A stretch of DNA of 43,692 nt from Rubrivivax sp. (GTDB lineage: Bacteria; Pseudomonadota; Gammaproteobacteria; Burkholderiales; Burkholderiaceae_C): assembly GCA_016789865.1 (NCBI GenBank), contig JAEUPC010000230.1:1-43692 (forward strand), written 5' to 3'. Position 1 is the first letter of the stretch, and the number at the start of each line of letters is the position of its first letter. Shown piece by piece: positions 34,241 to 42,450 of this stretch. The notes under the pieces were generated by a model. It was given only the letters and a program-made list of their open reading frames with translations. It made no database searches and was not told where the DNA came from. Made by a program: the position numbers and the translations under genes.

Positions 34241-35008
34241 GTGCTCGCCGCGACGCGCGGCGCGGCGCCCCGGCTGTCCCCCCGGCCGCACCCCCGCGCG
34301 CGCATCGCCTTGACCCGCCCGCCGCGCATCCTCGATCCCCACCAGGTGCCGGTGGTCGGGCATGACGCGCACCTGCTGCCGATCGCTCCCGAGCGGCTGA
34401 ACGCCCGCACGATCATCGAGCGCTTTGCGGTCCGGCGCGACTTCGCACCCGAATTCGGCGGCGACGGTCGCCCTCACTTCACCGAGCAGCAACGGCCGGC
34501 CGCCGTGCTGGTGCCGCTGGTCGATCGCCCCGAGGGTCTGCGCGTGCTGCTCACGCGCCGCACCGACCACCTGCGCGACCACGCCGGGCAGATCAGCTTC
34601 CCCGGTGGCGGCTGCGAACCGGCCGACGACAGTGCCGCCGCGACCGCGCTGCGCGAGGCCGAGGAAGAGGTGGGGCTGGCGCGCCGCCACGTGCAGGTGG
34701 TGGGCGAACTGCCCGTCTACCAGACCGTCACCGGCTTTCACGTCACGCCGGTGGTCGCGCTGGTGCAGCCGCAGTTCGAGCTCGCGCTGGACAGCTTCGA
34801 GGTCGCCGAGGCGTTCGAAGTGCCGCTGGCGTTCCTCATGATGCCCGCGCACCATCGGCGTCACGTCTTCACCTACGAGGGTGGCCAGCGACAGTTCCTG
34901 TCGATGCCCTGGCACGGCACGGGCAGCGAGGGCAGGCCGCGCGAGTACTTCATCTGGGGCGCCACGGCAGCGATGCTGCGCAACCTGTACCGCTTCCTCG
35001 CGGACTGA
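34241..35008 (+). CDS. Nudix hydrolase, CoA pyrophosphatase (NudL-like)
   Basis: A 255-residue protein if the GTG at 34241 is used; an in-frame TTG at 34310 would trim the Arg/Pro-rich leader. The Nudix box is GGGCEPADDSAAATALREAE, continuing EEVGL, which fits GX5EX7REUXEEXGU. The CoA-type feature is the preceding RTDHLRDHAGQISFPGG, the UPF0035 motif of CoA pyrophosphatases. These cleave CoA or its derivatives to 3'-phosphoadenosine and phosphopantetheine. The gene follows rplS closely and is in the same direction, as in other Burkholderiales. Family is firm; the exact start is uncertain. Confidence 0.88.
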   Translation: MLAATRGAAPRLSPRPHPRARIALTRPPRILDPHQVPVVGHDAHLLPIAPERLNARTIIERFAVRRDFAPEFGGDGRPHFTEQQRPAAVLVPLVDRPEGLRVLLTRRTDHLRDHAGQISFPGGGCEPADDSAAATALREAEEEVGLARRHVQVVGELPVYQTVTGFHVTPVVALVQPQFELALDSFEVAEAFEVPLAFLMMPAHHRRHVFTYEGGQRQFLSMPWHGTGSEGRPREYFIWGATAAMLRNLYRFLAD

Positions 35009-35070
35009 GCGCAGGTGCGCTGCGGGGCGGTCGCCGGCTGCCCGCAGCCTCGCCCCTATCATCGCCGCCG

Positions 35071-36060
35071 ATGGGGTTCTTCGCGGTTCTTCTGGCGCTG
35101 GCGGCCGAGCAGGTCAGGCCGCTGTCGCGTGGCTCGTCGCTGCACGAGTCGCTGCGGTCCTTCGTGGCGTGGTGCGGCCGCAACCTCGACGCGGGCAAGT
35201 CGCATCATGCGTGGGTGGCCTGGTGTGCCGCGGTGCTGCTGCCGACCCTGTTGACCGTGCTGCTGTACTGGGGCGTCGCGACGCAAGGCGACTGGCTTGC
35301 CCTGATGTTCGATGTGCTCGTGCTGTACCTGACCCTGGGCTTCCGCCAGTTCAGCCACTACTTCACCGACATCCGCGAGGCCCTGGAGCGCGGCGACGAG
35401 GACGAAGCGCGCCGCCTGCTCGCCCAGTGGCGACACCTGGACACCGCCGAGCTGCCGCGCACCGAGGTGCTGCGCCACGTCATCGAGCACGCGCTGCTGG
35501 CCGCGCACTGGCATGTCTTCGGCGTGTTCTTCTGGTTCATCGCGCTGTCGGCGCTGGGGCTCGGGCCGGCCGGTGCGGTGCTGTACCGCCTGGCCGAGTT
35601 CTGCAGCCGCTACTGGGGCTTCCGCCAGCAGGCGATGGACGAGCCGGTGAACGCCACGCTGCTGGCGCGGTCGCGGCAGCTGTTCGCGCTCATCGACCAT
35701 GTTCCGGCGCGCCTCACGGCGTTCGGCTTTGCGGTGGTCGGCAACTTCGAGGACGCGGTGGCCGGATGGCGGCGCGATGCAGGCCTGTGGCTGCACCCCA
35801 ACGAAGGCGTCATCCTGGCCGCCGCTGCGGGTGCGGTGGGCGTGCAGCTGGGCGGCGCGGCACCGGCCGGCGTCACCCCGGACCGGCGCAAGACCTTCAG
35901 CAGTGGCGCCACGCCCGACCTGGCGGCCGCGGCCGGTTCCACCAGCGGTGCCCTGGCGCAGACGGGGCACCTGGCCAGCGTTGTCGGCCTGGTCTGGCGC
36001 TCGGTGGTGCTGTGGCTCGCGCTGGTGGCGCTGCTGACGGCGGCCAACGTGCTGGGCTGA
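35071..36060 (+). CDS. CobD/CbiB-family membrane protein
   Basis: A 329-residue protein that begins MGFFAVLLALAAEQVRPLSR and has several membrane segments (AWCAAVLLPTLLTVLLYWG, VFGVFFWFIALSALGLG and a C-terminal one). The pattern AHWHVFGVFFWFIALSALGL, FDVLVLYLTLGFRQFSHY and WRRDAGLWLHPNEGVIL fits the CobD/CbiB family, which includes an AmpE-like branch in Betaproteobacteria. True CobD makes adenosylcobinamide from aminopropanol and cobyric acid; this family member sits away from any cobalamin genes, so it is better called CobD/CbiB-like. It faces rsgA in a convergent pair separated by 65 bp with hairpins. Confidence 0.8.
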   Translation: MGFFAVLLALAAEQVRPLSRGSSLHESLRSFVAWCGRNLDAGKSHHAWVAWCAAVLLPTLLTVLLYWGVATQGDWLALMFDVLVLYLTLGFRQFSHYFTDIREALERGDEDEARRLLAQWRHLDTAELPRTEVLRHVIEHALLAAHWHVFGVFFWFIALSALGLGPAGAVLYRLAEFCSRYWGFRQQAMDEPVNATLLARSRQLFALIDHVPARLTAFGFAVVGNFEDAVAGWRRDAGLWLHPNEGVILAAAAGAVGVQLGGAAPAGVTPDRRKTFSSGATPDLAAAAGSTSGALAQTGHLASVVGLVWRSVVLWLALVALLTAANVLG

Positions 36061-36074
36061 TTCTTCCGCGGCCG

Positions 36075-36091
36075 CTGGCACGCCGTGCCAG
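36075..36091. terminator. Hairpin between convergent cobD-like gene and rsgA
   Basis: A perfect 7-bp stem CTGGCAC/GTGCCAG with loop GCC, followed by the palindrome CCGGCGCGCCGG (36094-36105). It lies between the gene ends; there is no T-run. Confidence 0.4.
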
Positions 36092-36125
36092 GCCGGCGCG
36101 CCGGGGACCGCGGCGACCGGCCCGC

Positions 36126-37028
36126 TCACCAGGCCTTGCGCGAAAGCTCTTCGTGCAGCGCTTCGTAGATGCGCAGCCGGCTCGCACTGACGAGCCCGGC
36201 CTCGGCCGCGGCGCGCACGCCGCAGCCGGGTTCCTGGCGGTGCGTGCAGTTGGTGAAGCGGCATCGGCCGGCATGGGCCGCGAGGTCGGGCATCAGCGCA
36301 GCCAGCGCCTGCGGCGCGATATGCGCCAGGCCGAACTCCTGGAAGCCCGGCGAGTCGATGAGCGCGCCGGTGTGCGTGTCGTCCAGCCAATACCACGTCG
36401 TGCTGGTGGTGGTGTGGCGGCCGGCGTTCAGGGCCTGTGACACCTCGCCCACCTGGGCCTGGGCACCGTCGACGAAGCGGTTGATGAGCGTGCTCTTGCC
36501 CATGCCGCTGGGGCCCAGCACCAGCGTCGCCTTGCCTTCCAGCCGGGGCATCAGCCGAGCGCGTGCGGCGGCCGGGTCGTGCTTGAGCGACAACTCGATG
36601 ACCTCGGCGCCCATCGCCGAGTAGGGCGCCAGGCGCGCCCGCGCTGCGTCGGCGCCCGCAAGGTCGGTCTTGTTCAGCCCGATGAACGCGGGGATGCCGG
36701 CCTCCCGCGCCGCGATCAACGCGCGCGTCAGCTGCCCTTCCGAGTAGGGCGGGTCCACCGCCAGCAGCACCAGCAGCTGGTCGAGGTTGGCGGCAAAGCT
36801 CTTGGTGCGCCAGGCGTCCTGCCGGTGCAGCAGGTTCCTGCGCGGTACAAGCTGGGTGACGATGCCGCCGTCGCCGGCCGGCTGCCAGTGGACGCGGTCG
36901 CCGACCACGAGCTCGCTCTTCTTGCCGCGGGTGAGGCAGCGCACGCGATGGCCGGCCGGTGTGGCCACCAGCACCTGCCGGCCGTAGGTGGCGACGACCA
37001 GCGACGCTGCAGCGGCCGTCTCGTTCAC
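36126..37028 (-). CDS. rsgA: Ribosome small-subunit-dependent GTPase A
   Basis: A 300-residue protein starting at a GTG (NETAAAASLVVATYGRQVLV). The OB-fold N-domain is followed by the circularly permuted GTPase: G4 GLNKTDL, G1 LGPSGMGKSTLIN and G3 IDSPGFQEFGL in the unusual order G4-G1-G3. The C-terminal zinc knuckle CRFTNCTHRQEPGC is intact. RsgA checks maturation of the 30S subunit and is stimulated by it. The length is normal. It lies 46 bp after the M48 peptidase gene and in the same direction. Family members of this size in Burkholderiales are usually placed near orn and the M48 gene, as here. Confidence 0.94.
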   Translation of the reverse strand: MNETAAAASLVVATYGRQVLVATPAGHRVRCLTRGKKSELVVGDRVHWQPAGDGGIVTQLVPRRNLLHRQDAWRTKSFAANLDQLLVLLAVDPPYSEGQLTRALIAAREAGIPAFIGLNKTDLAGADAARARLAPYSAMGAEVIELSLKHDPAAARARLMPRLEGKATLVLGPSGMGKSTLINRFVDGAQAQVGEVSQALNAGRHTTTSTTWYWLDDTHTGALIDSPGFQEFGLAHIAPQALAALMPDLAAHAGRCRFTNCTHRQEPGCGVRAAAEAGLVSASRLRIYEALHEELSRKAW

Positions 37029-37074
37029 GGCTGCCGCGGCGGCATGCCGCCAGGCGTGCCCCTCGCGCGGCCCT

Positions 37075-38343
37075 TCATGCCGGCGCGGGCAGTGCCGCCA
37101 GGCGCTCGGAGGCCGGAGGATGCGAGTAGTAGAAGCGCACGTACACCGGGTCGGGCGTGAGCGTGGCCGCGTTGTCCTCGTGCAGCTTGAGCAGGGCCTG
37201 GGCGAGGTCGCGCCCGTCGGCCTGCGCGCAGGCGAAGGCGTCGGCCTCGAACTCGTGCCGGCGCGACAGCTGCGCCGCCAGCGGCGAGATGAAGAACGTG
37301 AACGGCGGCAGCGCCAGCGTGAACAGCGCCAGGGCCAGCGCGTCGTTGGCCGCGCCGAGGTTGGGCGAGACGCCCAGCCCCGCGTAGAAGCCGCTTTGCC
37401 CAGCCAGCCAGCCCAGCAGTGCCAGGCCCGCCAGGCTCATGCCGAAGATGCCCACCATGCGCTTGAGCACATGCCGGTGCTTGAAGTGGCCCAGTTCGTG
37501 GGCCAGCACGGCTTCCACCTCGCCCGGGGTCAGGCGGGCCAGCAGCGTATCGAAGAAGACCACGCGCTTGGCGGTGCCCAGCCCGGTGAAGTAGGCATTG
37601 GCGTGCGCCGATCGCCGGCTGCCGTCCATCACGAACAGGCCCTTGGCCGCGAAGCCGCAGCGCTGCATCAGGGCGCGCACGCGCTCTTCGAGCAGCTTGT
37701 CGGCCAGGGGCTCGAACTTGTTGAACAGCGGCGCGATCAGCGTCGGGTACCCCACCAGCAGCAGCAGGTTGAAGGCCACCCACGCCACCCACGCCCACAG
37801 CCACCACAGACCGCCCGAGGCGGCCATCAGCCACAGCACCAGCGCGGCCAGCGGCAGGCCGATGACCAGCGCCACCGAGGTGGCCTTGAGCAGGTCCAGC
37901 AGCCACAGGCCGACAGTCATGCGGTTGAAGCCGAAACGCTGCTCGATGCGAAAAGTCTCGTACCAGCCCAGCGGCAGTTCGAGCAGCGAGCCGAGCAGCA
38001 CGAAAGCGCTCAGCAGCGCCAGCTGATAGCCGAGGTCGCCCACGTGCGGCTGCAGCATCGGCAGCAGCCAGGCGTTCAGCGCATCGAGGCCGCCCAGCAG
38101 CGTCCAGCCCAGCGTGACGGCGGCCGCCACACCGGCGCCGAGCATGCCGAAGCGCACATGCGCCATCGTGTAGTCGGCTGCCTTGCGGTGCGCTTCGGGC
38201 GACACGGTGGCGGCAAAAGCCGGCGGCACGGCGCCGCGGTGCCGCGCCACGTGGCGCAGCTGGCGCGAAGCCAGCCAAATGCGGGCGGCGTAGGCGGCCA
38301 GCAGCGCGGCCACGAAGACGGCAGTGAACCATGCAGCGGACAT
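37075..38343 (-). CDS. M48-family membrane metallopeptidase
   Basis: The ATG ending at 38343 gives 422 residues, MSAAWFTAVFVAALLAAYAA, with several membrane segments. The zinc motif is VLAHELGHFKHRHVLK (HELGH), and a later Glu-rich FEADAFACAQADG supplies the third ligand. The size and Ste24-like topology (CAAX prenyl protease 1 branch, with KMELPLGWYETFRIEQRFGF-type segment) separate it from the short HtpX. It probably degrades or trims membrane proteins in the inner membrane. In related genomes it sits next to orn, which here is divergent at 38473. Function beyond proteolysis is not known. Confidence 0.88.
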   Translation of the reverse strand: MSAAWFTAVFVAALLAAYAARIWLASRQLRHVARHRGAVPPAFAATVSPEAHRKAADYTMAHVRFGMLGAGVAAAVTLGWTLLGGLDALNAWLLPMLQPHVGDLGYQLALLSAFVLLGSLLELPLGWYETFRIEQRFGFNRMTVGLWLLDLLKATSVALVIGLPLAALVLWLMAASGGLWWLWAWVAWVAFNLLLLVGYPTLIAPLFNKFEPLADKLLEERVRALMQRCGFAAKGLFVMDGSRRSAHANAYFTGLGTAKRVVFFDTLLARLTPGEVEAVLAHELGHFKHRHVLKRMVGIFGMSLAGLALLGWLAGQSGFYAGLGVSPNLGAANDALALALFTLALPPFTFFISPLAAQLSRRHEFEADAFACAQADGRDLAQALLKLHEDNAATLTPDPVYVRFYYSHPPASERLAALPAPA

Positions 38344-38366
38344 GCCCGAAGTGTAGGCGGGGGTCG

Positions 38367-38392
38367 TGAGGCGCTCTCATGAGGCGCTCTCA
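38367..38392. repeat. 13-bp tandem duplication upstream of orn
   Basis: TGAGGCGCTCTCA is repeated directly (38367-38379, 38380-38392) in the divergent region between the M48 gene and orn. Each unit is partly palindromic. Confidence 0.8.
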
Positions 38393-38459
38393 TGGGCGGC
38401 GGCAGCCAAGCGGGGCCGCCGGGGGCAGCGCATCAGCGTGGGCGAGCGGGGCGATGCCG

Positions 38460-38465
38460 GACAAT
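38460..38465 (+). promoter_or_regulatory. -10 element for orn
   Basis: GACAAT is 8 bp before the orn ATG, in the pattern CGGACAATCC seen before several starts in this window. The short distance means a nearly leaderless message. Weak evidence. Confidence 0.3.
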
Positions 38466-38472
38466 CCTGCCC

Positions 38473-39054
38473 ATGACTTCATCCCCGCCCACCCCGCCGG
38501 CCCCACCTCTCGCGACCAGCGAGCACAACCTGATCTGGATCGATCTCGAGATGACCGGCCTGGTGCCCGAGCGCGACCGCATCATCGAGGTGGCCGTCGT
38601 CGTCACCGATGCGCAACTCACGGTGCGCGTGGAAGGGCCGGTGTTCGCCGTTCACCAGAGCGATGCGGTGCTCGATTCGATGGACGCGTGGAACAAGGGC
38701 ACGCACGGCAGGAGCGGCCTCACCGAGCGCGTGCGCGCTTCCACCGTGGACGAGGCCGCCGCCAGCGCGCAGGTGATGGCCTTCCTGCAGCGCTACGTCG
38801 GGGCCGGCAAGAGCCCCATGTGCGGCAACAGCGTGTGCCAGGACCGCCGGTTCCTGGCCATTCACATGCCGCAGCTGGAAGCCTTTTTTCACTACCGCAA
38901 CCTCGATGTGAGCACGCTCAAGGAGCTGGCCCGGCGCTGGAAGCCTTCCGCGCTGGAAGGCTTCAAGAAGGCCCAGTCGCATACCGCGCTGGCCGACGTG
39001 CACGAGTCGATCGACGAGCTCTTGCATTACCGCCGGCACCTGCTGGCGGCCTGA
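38473..39054 (+). CDS. orn: Oligoribonuclease
   Basis: The ATG at 38473 gives 193 residues: after a short Pro/Ser-rich start comes [20 protein letters not shown] (the DEDDh exonuclease motif I), then [20 protein letters not shown] (motif II, Asp) and [18 protein letters not shown] (motif III with His and Asp). The C-terminal [11 protein letters not shown] is typical. Orn degrades 2-5-nt RNA and pGpG to mononucleotides and is essential in many Proteobacteria. The GACAAT -10 is close. The gene after it is 159 bp away, a GC-rich stretch with short CAGCGC repeats and another GACAAT element. Confidence 0.95.
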   Translation: MTSSPPTPPAPPLATSEHNLIWIDLEMTGLVPERDRIIEVAVVVTDAQLTVRVEGPVFAVHQSDAVLDSMDAWNKGTHGRSGLTERVRASTVDEAAASAQVMAFLQRYVGAGKSPMCGNSVCQDRRFLAIHMPQLEAFFHYRNLDVSTLKELARRWKPSALEGFKKAQSHTALADVHESIDELLHYRRHLLAA

Positions 39055-39174
39055 CTGGTGGCCCGACTGGCGGCCTGACCGGCCTGGCGCCCCGCCAGCG
39101 CAGCGCCAGCGCAGCGCAGCGGCCCACCGCCCGAGCGCAAGTCCCTGCCGCGGCCCGCGGCGCTCGACGCTCGC

Positions 39175-39180
39175 GACAAT
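39175..39180 (+). promoter_or_regulatory. -10 element for the dienelactone hydrolase/ZIP pair
   Basis: GACAAT lies 33 bp before the ATG at 39214 and upstream of the site AAGGAG. No -35 is convincing. Confidence 0.3.
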
Positions 39181-39213
39181 GGCGGCCCGATCCACTCTTG
39201 AAGGAGATGTGCG

Positions 39214-40098
39214 ATGACCCTGCAGGCCGACTTCGACACCCTGGTGCCCCCGGGCGAAGGCCCGACGCGGCGCGGCTTCGTGCGCCAGGCGCTGGGCAGC
39301 GGCTTTGCCGCGGCCGTGCTGCCGGTGGCGGCGCAGACGACCATCAAGACCGGCACCACCGGCCTGGTGGCCGACGAGGTGCTGATCCCGGTGGGTGACT
39401 TCAAGCTCCCCGCCTATCGCGCCGCGCCGGCGGGCAAGACGGGCGCGCCGGTGGTGCTGGTGGTCAGCGAGATCTTCGGCGTGCACGAGTACATCGCCGA
39501 CGTGGCGCGCCGGCTTGCCCACGCCGGCTGCTTCGCCATCGCGCCGGAACTGTTCGTGCGCCAGGGTGACGCGCAGTCCTACGGCGAGATCGGCAAGCTC
39601 ATCGCCGAGGTCATCTCCAAGGTCCCCGACGAGCAGGTGATGCGCGACCTCGACGCCTGCGTGGCCTGGGCGCGCGGGCAGGGGGCGGATGCCGGCCGGC
39701 TGGGCGTGACGGGCTTTTGCTGGGGCGGGCGCATCACGTGGCTCTACGCGGCGCACAACCCGGGCGTGAAGGCCGGTGTGGCCTGGTACGGGCGGCTCGT
39801 CGGCCAGGGCAGCCCGCTGCAGCCGCGCCACCCGCTGGACGTGGCGAGTGCGCTGCACGGGCCGGTGCTCGGCCTGTACGGCGAGAAGGACACCGGCATC
39901 CCGCTGGACGGCGTCGAGCGCATGAAGGCCGCGTTGGCCGCCGGTGGCGAGGCCGCCAAGCGAAGCGAGTTCGTCGTCTACCCCGGAGCGCCGCACGCCT
40001 TTCACGCGGACTACCGGCCGTCCTACGTCAAGGAAGCCGCTGAAGACGGCTGGAAGCGCTGCCTCGCCTGGTTCCGGCGCCACGGTGTATCCGGATGA
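39214..40098 (+). CDS. Dienelactone hydrolase-family protein with Tat-type leader
   Basis: A 294-residue protein following AAGGAG. The N-terminus TRRGFVRQALGSGFAAAVLP has a twin-arginine motif and hydrophobic stretch, so export is likely. The hydrolase core has the nucleophile Cys in VTGFCWGGRIT, Asp in LYGEKDTGIP and His in PGAPHAFHADY, the dienelactone hydrolase triad. In dienelactone enzymes the substrate is the muconate lactone of chlorocatechol breakdown, but many members act on other esters. No aromatic catabolic genes surround it. It overlaps the ZIP transporter by 4 bp (ATGA). An exported, alpha/beta hydrolase of unknown substrate is the safest call. Confidence 0.87.
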   Translation: MTLQADFDTLVPPGEGPTRRGFVRQALGSGFAAAVLPVAAQTTIKTGTTGLVADEVLIPVGDFKLPAYRAAPAGKTGAPVVLVVSEIFGVHEYIADVARRLAHAGCFAIAPELFVRQGDAQSYGEIGKLIAEVISKVPDEQVMRDLDACVAWARGQGADAGRLGVTGFCWGGRITWLYAAHNPGVKAGVAWYGRLVGQGSPLQPRHPLDVASALHGPVLGLYGEKDTGIPLDGVERMKAALAAGGEAAKRSEFVVYPGAPHAFHADYRPSYVKEAAEDGWKRCLAWFRRHGVSG

Positions 40099-40925
40099 CG
40101 CTGCTCTACATCGCGCTGGCCACGGCGGCCGGCGGGCTGTTGTCGGTGCTGATCGCCGCCACCCTGACCGTGGGCGTGCTTGGCCGGGTGGTGAAGAGCC
40201 TGGTCAGCCTGTCGGCCGGGGTATTGCTGGCGACCTCGCTGCTGCACGTGCTGCCCGAGGCGTTCGCCGGCATCGGCGGGCACGACCACGGGCACGCTGC
40301 GGCCGGGGCGCTGCACCACCAGCCGACGGCCGCGACGCTGTTCGCCACGCTGCTGGCCGGGTTGATCTTCTTCTGGCTGCTGGAGAAGGCGGAGCTGTAC
40401 CGCCATGTCCACCACCATGAAGGCGACGGTCACGACCACCATCACCACTTCGATGCACAACAGGCCGGCCGCGGTGGCCTGGCGGTGCTGGTGGGCGACG
40501 GCGTGCACAACTTCTGCGACGGGGTGATCATCGCCGCGGCGTTCCTGGCCGACCCGGGGCTGGGCGTGGTCACGGCGCTGGCCGTGGCGCTGCACGAGAT
40601 CCCGCAGGAGGCGGGCGACTTCATCGTGCTGCTGAATGCCGGCTTCGGGCGCCAGCGCGCGCTGGCGTTCAACCTGCTGTCGGGCGCGGCGGCGGTGGCC
40701 GGCGGCATTGCCGGCTACTTCCTCGTGGGTCCGTTCCAGAACCTGCTGCCGTACCTGCTGGTCCTGGCCGCCAGCAGCTTCATCTACATCGCGGTGGCCG
40801 ACCTGCTGCCGCAGTTGCAGCAGCGGCTGTCATGGCGCGAGACGGCTGCGCAGGTCGGCTGGCTGGCCGCCGGCCTGGTGCTGGTGGTGGCGGCGCGCGA
40901 ACTGCTGCACCTGCACGGGCACTGA
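40095..40925 (+). CDS. ZIP-family metal transporter
   Basis: The 276-residue protein has about eight membrane segments and a cytoplasmic His-rich loop HHEGDGHDHHHHFD near residue 112, the usual metal-binding loop. The conserved helices are VLVGDGVHNFCDGVIIAAAF and VALHEIPQEAGDFIVLL, with His, Asn, Asp and Glu that bind metal in ZIP proteins. It moves zinc or another divalent cation into the cytoplasm, although direction cannot be told from sequence. It overlaps the dienelactone hydrolase stop by ATGA, and ends 80 bp before the convergent usp gene. Zinc for a periplasmic enzyme partner is only a guess. Confidence 0.92.
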   Translation: MTLLYIALATAAGGLLSVLIAATLTVGVLGRVVKSLVSLSAGVLLATSLLHVLPEAFAGIGGHDHGHAAAGALHHQPTAATLFATLLAGLIFFWLLEKAELYRHVHHHEGDGHDHHHHFDAQQAGRGGLAVLVGDGVHNFCDGVIIAAAFLADPGLGVVTALAVALHEIPQEAGDFIVLLNAGFGRQRALAFNLLSGAAAVAGGIAGYFLVGPFQNLLPYLLVLAASSFIYIAVADLLPQLQQRLSWRETAAQVGWLAAGLVLVVAARELLHLHGH

Positions 40926-40942
40926 GCGCCGGGCTGCGGCGC

Positions 40943-40975
40943 CAGTGCAGCCGCAGTGCAGCCGCAGCGCAGCCG
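40943..40975. repeat. Three 11-bp tandem repeats between zip and usp
   Basis: CAGTGCAGCCG occurs twice and CAGCGCAGCCG once, in succession. They lie between the convergent ZIP (ends 40925) and universal stress protein (ends 41005) genes; no terminator is clear beyond this. Confidence 0.85.
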
Positions 40976-41004
40976 CACTGTCGCTCTTGCGCCTTGGCTG
41001 CCGC

Positions 41005-41439
41005 TCAGCGCACCACGAGTACCGGCAGCGGGCTGTGCGTCAGCACGCGCGAGGTTTCGCTGCCCAGCAGCAGCGCGCTCACGCCGCGCCGGCCATGCGA
41101 GGCCATGACGATGACGTCGCAGCCCTGGGCCTTCGCGTGGTCGAGGATGGCCTCCCAGGGGTGCAGTGCCTCCACCGTGTGCGCATGGCAGGTGACACCG
41201 GCACCGCGCGCCGCATCGGCGGCGGTCTGCACGCGCGCCGAGGCGATGCGCTCCTGCGCGTCGTAGAACTCCTGCGGCGGCACGGGCTGCATCTCGGAGA
41301 TGGCGCTGTACGGGAAGGGCTCCTTCACCGACAGGGCATACATCTCGGCCCCGGTGAGCTTGGCCAGTGCGATGGCCGATTGCAGCGCCTTCAGCGTGAC
41401 CTCGGAACCGTCGGTGGGGAACAGGATGCGCTTGTACAT
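41005..41439 (-). CDS. Universal stress protein
   Basis: The ATG ending at 41439 follows a perfect GGAGGG on the minus strand, giving 144 residues (MYKRILFPTDGSEVTLKALQ). The C-terminal ATP-binding motif GRRGVSALLLGSETSRVL fits the G-2x-G-9x-G(S/T) rule of ATP-binding UspA-family members. The N-terminal Asp in FPTDGSE is also conserved. Such proteins support survival under starvation or stress, often binding ATP or acting on signalling. A -10 TCTAAT on the minus strand at 41482-41487, 17 bp from ATGACG (41505-41510), is a likely promoter. It is a single-gene unit. Confidence 0.94.
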   Translation of the reverse strand: MYKRILFPTDGSEVTLKALQSAIALAKLTGAEMYALSVKEPFPYSAISEMQPVPPQEFYDAQERIASARVQTAADAARGAGVTCHAHTVEALHPWEAILDHAKAQGCDVIVMASHGRRGVSALLLGSETSRVLTHSPLPVLVVR

Positions 41440-41481
41440 GGTGACCCTCCAAAGCCGCGTGGGTGGTGCTGTCTGCAATGC

Positions 41482-41510
41482 ATTAGACCGCTGCCGCGGC
41501 GCCGCGTCAT
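41482..41510 (-). promoter_or_regulatory. Promoter of the universal stress protein gene
   Basis: On the minus strand ATGACG (-35, four matches) is 17 bp from TCTAAT (-10, four matches), about 45 bp before the start codon. Plausible but not strong. Confidence 0.4.
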
Positions 41511-41559
41511 CCCCTGCAGCGCGCTCGCTTGACCGCCATCAACCGCGGTCCGCGTGGCC

Positions 41560-42450
41560 TCAGCCGCGGGCCACCGGCCGGCGCGGGTCGGCACACCACT
41601 CGCTCCACGAGCCGGGGTACAGCGCCGAGCCGTGCAGGCCCGCGTGGGCCATGGCCAGCAGGTTGTGGCAGGCCGTGACGCCCGAGCCGCACTGGTGGAC
41701 CACGCTAGCCGGCCCGCGCCGCGCCGCGGCGGCACCGAGCGCGGCGAACTCCGCGGCCAGCACCCCGGGCGACTTGAAGCAGCCGCCGGCGCCCAGGTTG
41801 TCCTTGAAGAAGCGGTTCAGCGCGCCGGGGATGTGGCCGGCCACCGGGTCGAGCGGCTCGATGTCGCCGCGGAACCGCTCGGGCGCCCGGGCGTCGATGA
41901 CGATCGCTTCGCCGCGGGCCATCGCCTCCTGCAGAGCTTCGACCTCGATGCTGGGGGCCAGGGGCGTGCCTGGCGCCGACGCCGAAGCAGGGTAGGCCGG
42001 ACCGGGCGTGCGCGCTCCAGGGCGCGTCTCCAACACGCCGCCCTGCGCCAGCCAGGCCGCCGATCCCCCGTCGAGCACGGCGGCCGCCTCGTGCCCCAGC
42101 CAGCGCAGCATCCACCACGCGCGCGCCGCGTAGACGCCGCCCTGGGCGTCGTAGGCCACTACCAGCGTGCGCGGCCCGATGCCCCAGGCCCCCACCCGCG
42201 CGGCGAACGCGGCGCGTTCGGGCAGCGGGTGGCGCCCGTTGCGGCCGGTCTTCGCCCCGCAGAGATCGCGATCGAGATGGGCATACAGCGCCCCGGGGAG
42301 GTGCCCCTGGGCGAAGGCACGCTCGCCGGCTGCGGTGTCGGCGAGGTCGAAGCCGCAGTCCAGCAAAGCGACGTCGGCCCCGTCGGCCAGCCGCTCGCGC
42401 AGCTGGCCGGCCGAAACCAGCGTGCGCCAGGGCGCCGGGGTGGCCGTCAC
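41560..42450 (-). CDS. Sulfurtransferase (tandem rhodanese)
   Basis: The GTG ending at 42450 overlaps the Rieske gene's stop by 4 bp; the product has 296 residues. Two rhodanese repeats are visible: an inactive first one (VALLDCGFDLADTAAGERAF) and a second with the active-site loop VHQCGSGVTACHNLLAM, the catalytic Cys being in CGSGVTA. The loop fits the mercaptopyruvate/thiosulfate sulfurtransferase group (SseA-like). Its sulfur acceptor is unknown. Coupling to a Rieske oxygenase alpha subunit is unusual; a role in iron-sulfur upkeep would be attractive but is inference. Confidence 0.9.
   Translation of the reverse strand: MTATPAPWRTLVSAGQLRERLADGADVALLDCGFDLADTAAGERAFAQGHLPGALYAHLDRDLCGAKTGRNGRHPLPERAAFAARVGAWGIGPRTLVVAYDAQGGVYAARAWWMLRWLGHEAAAVLDGGSAAWLAQGGVLETRPGARTPGPAYPASASAPGTPLAPSIEVEALQEAMARGEAIVIDARAPERFRGDIEPLDPVAGHIPGALNRFFKDNLGAGGCFKSPGVLAAEFAALGAAAARRGPASVVHQCGSGVTACHNLLAMAHAGLHGSALYPGSWSEWCADPRRPVARG

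Noticed and set aside
36126-38343. Loss of the pterin dehydratase usually found near rsgA and the M48 gene
   Set aside because: It is my recollection of related genomes, not a feature of this sequence. The 46-bp gap gives no sign of a decayed gene.
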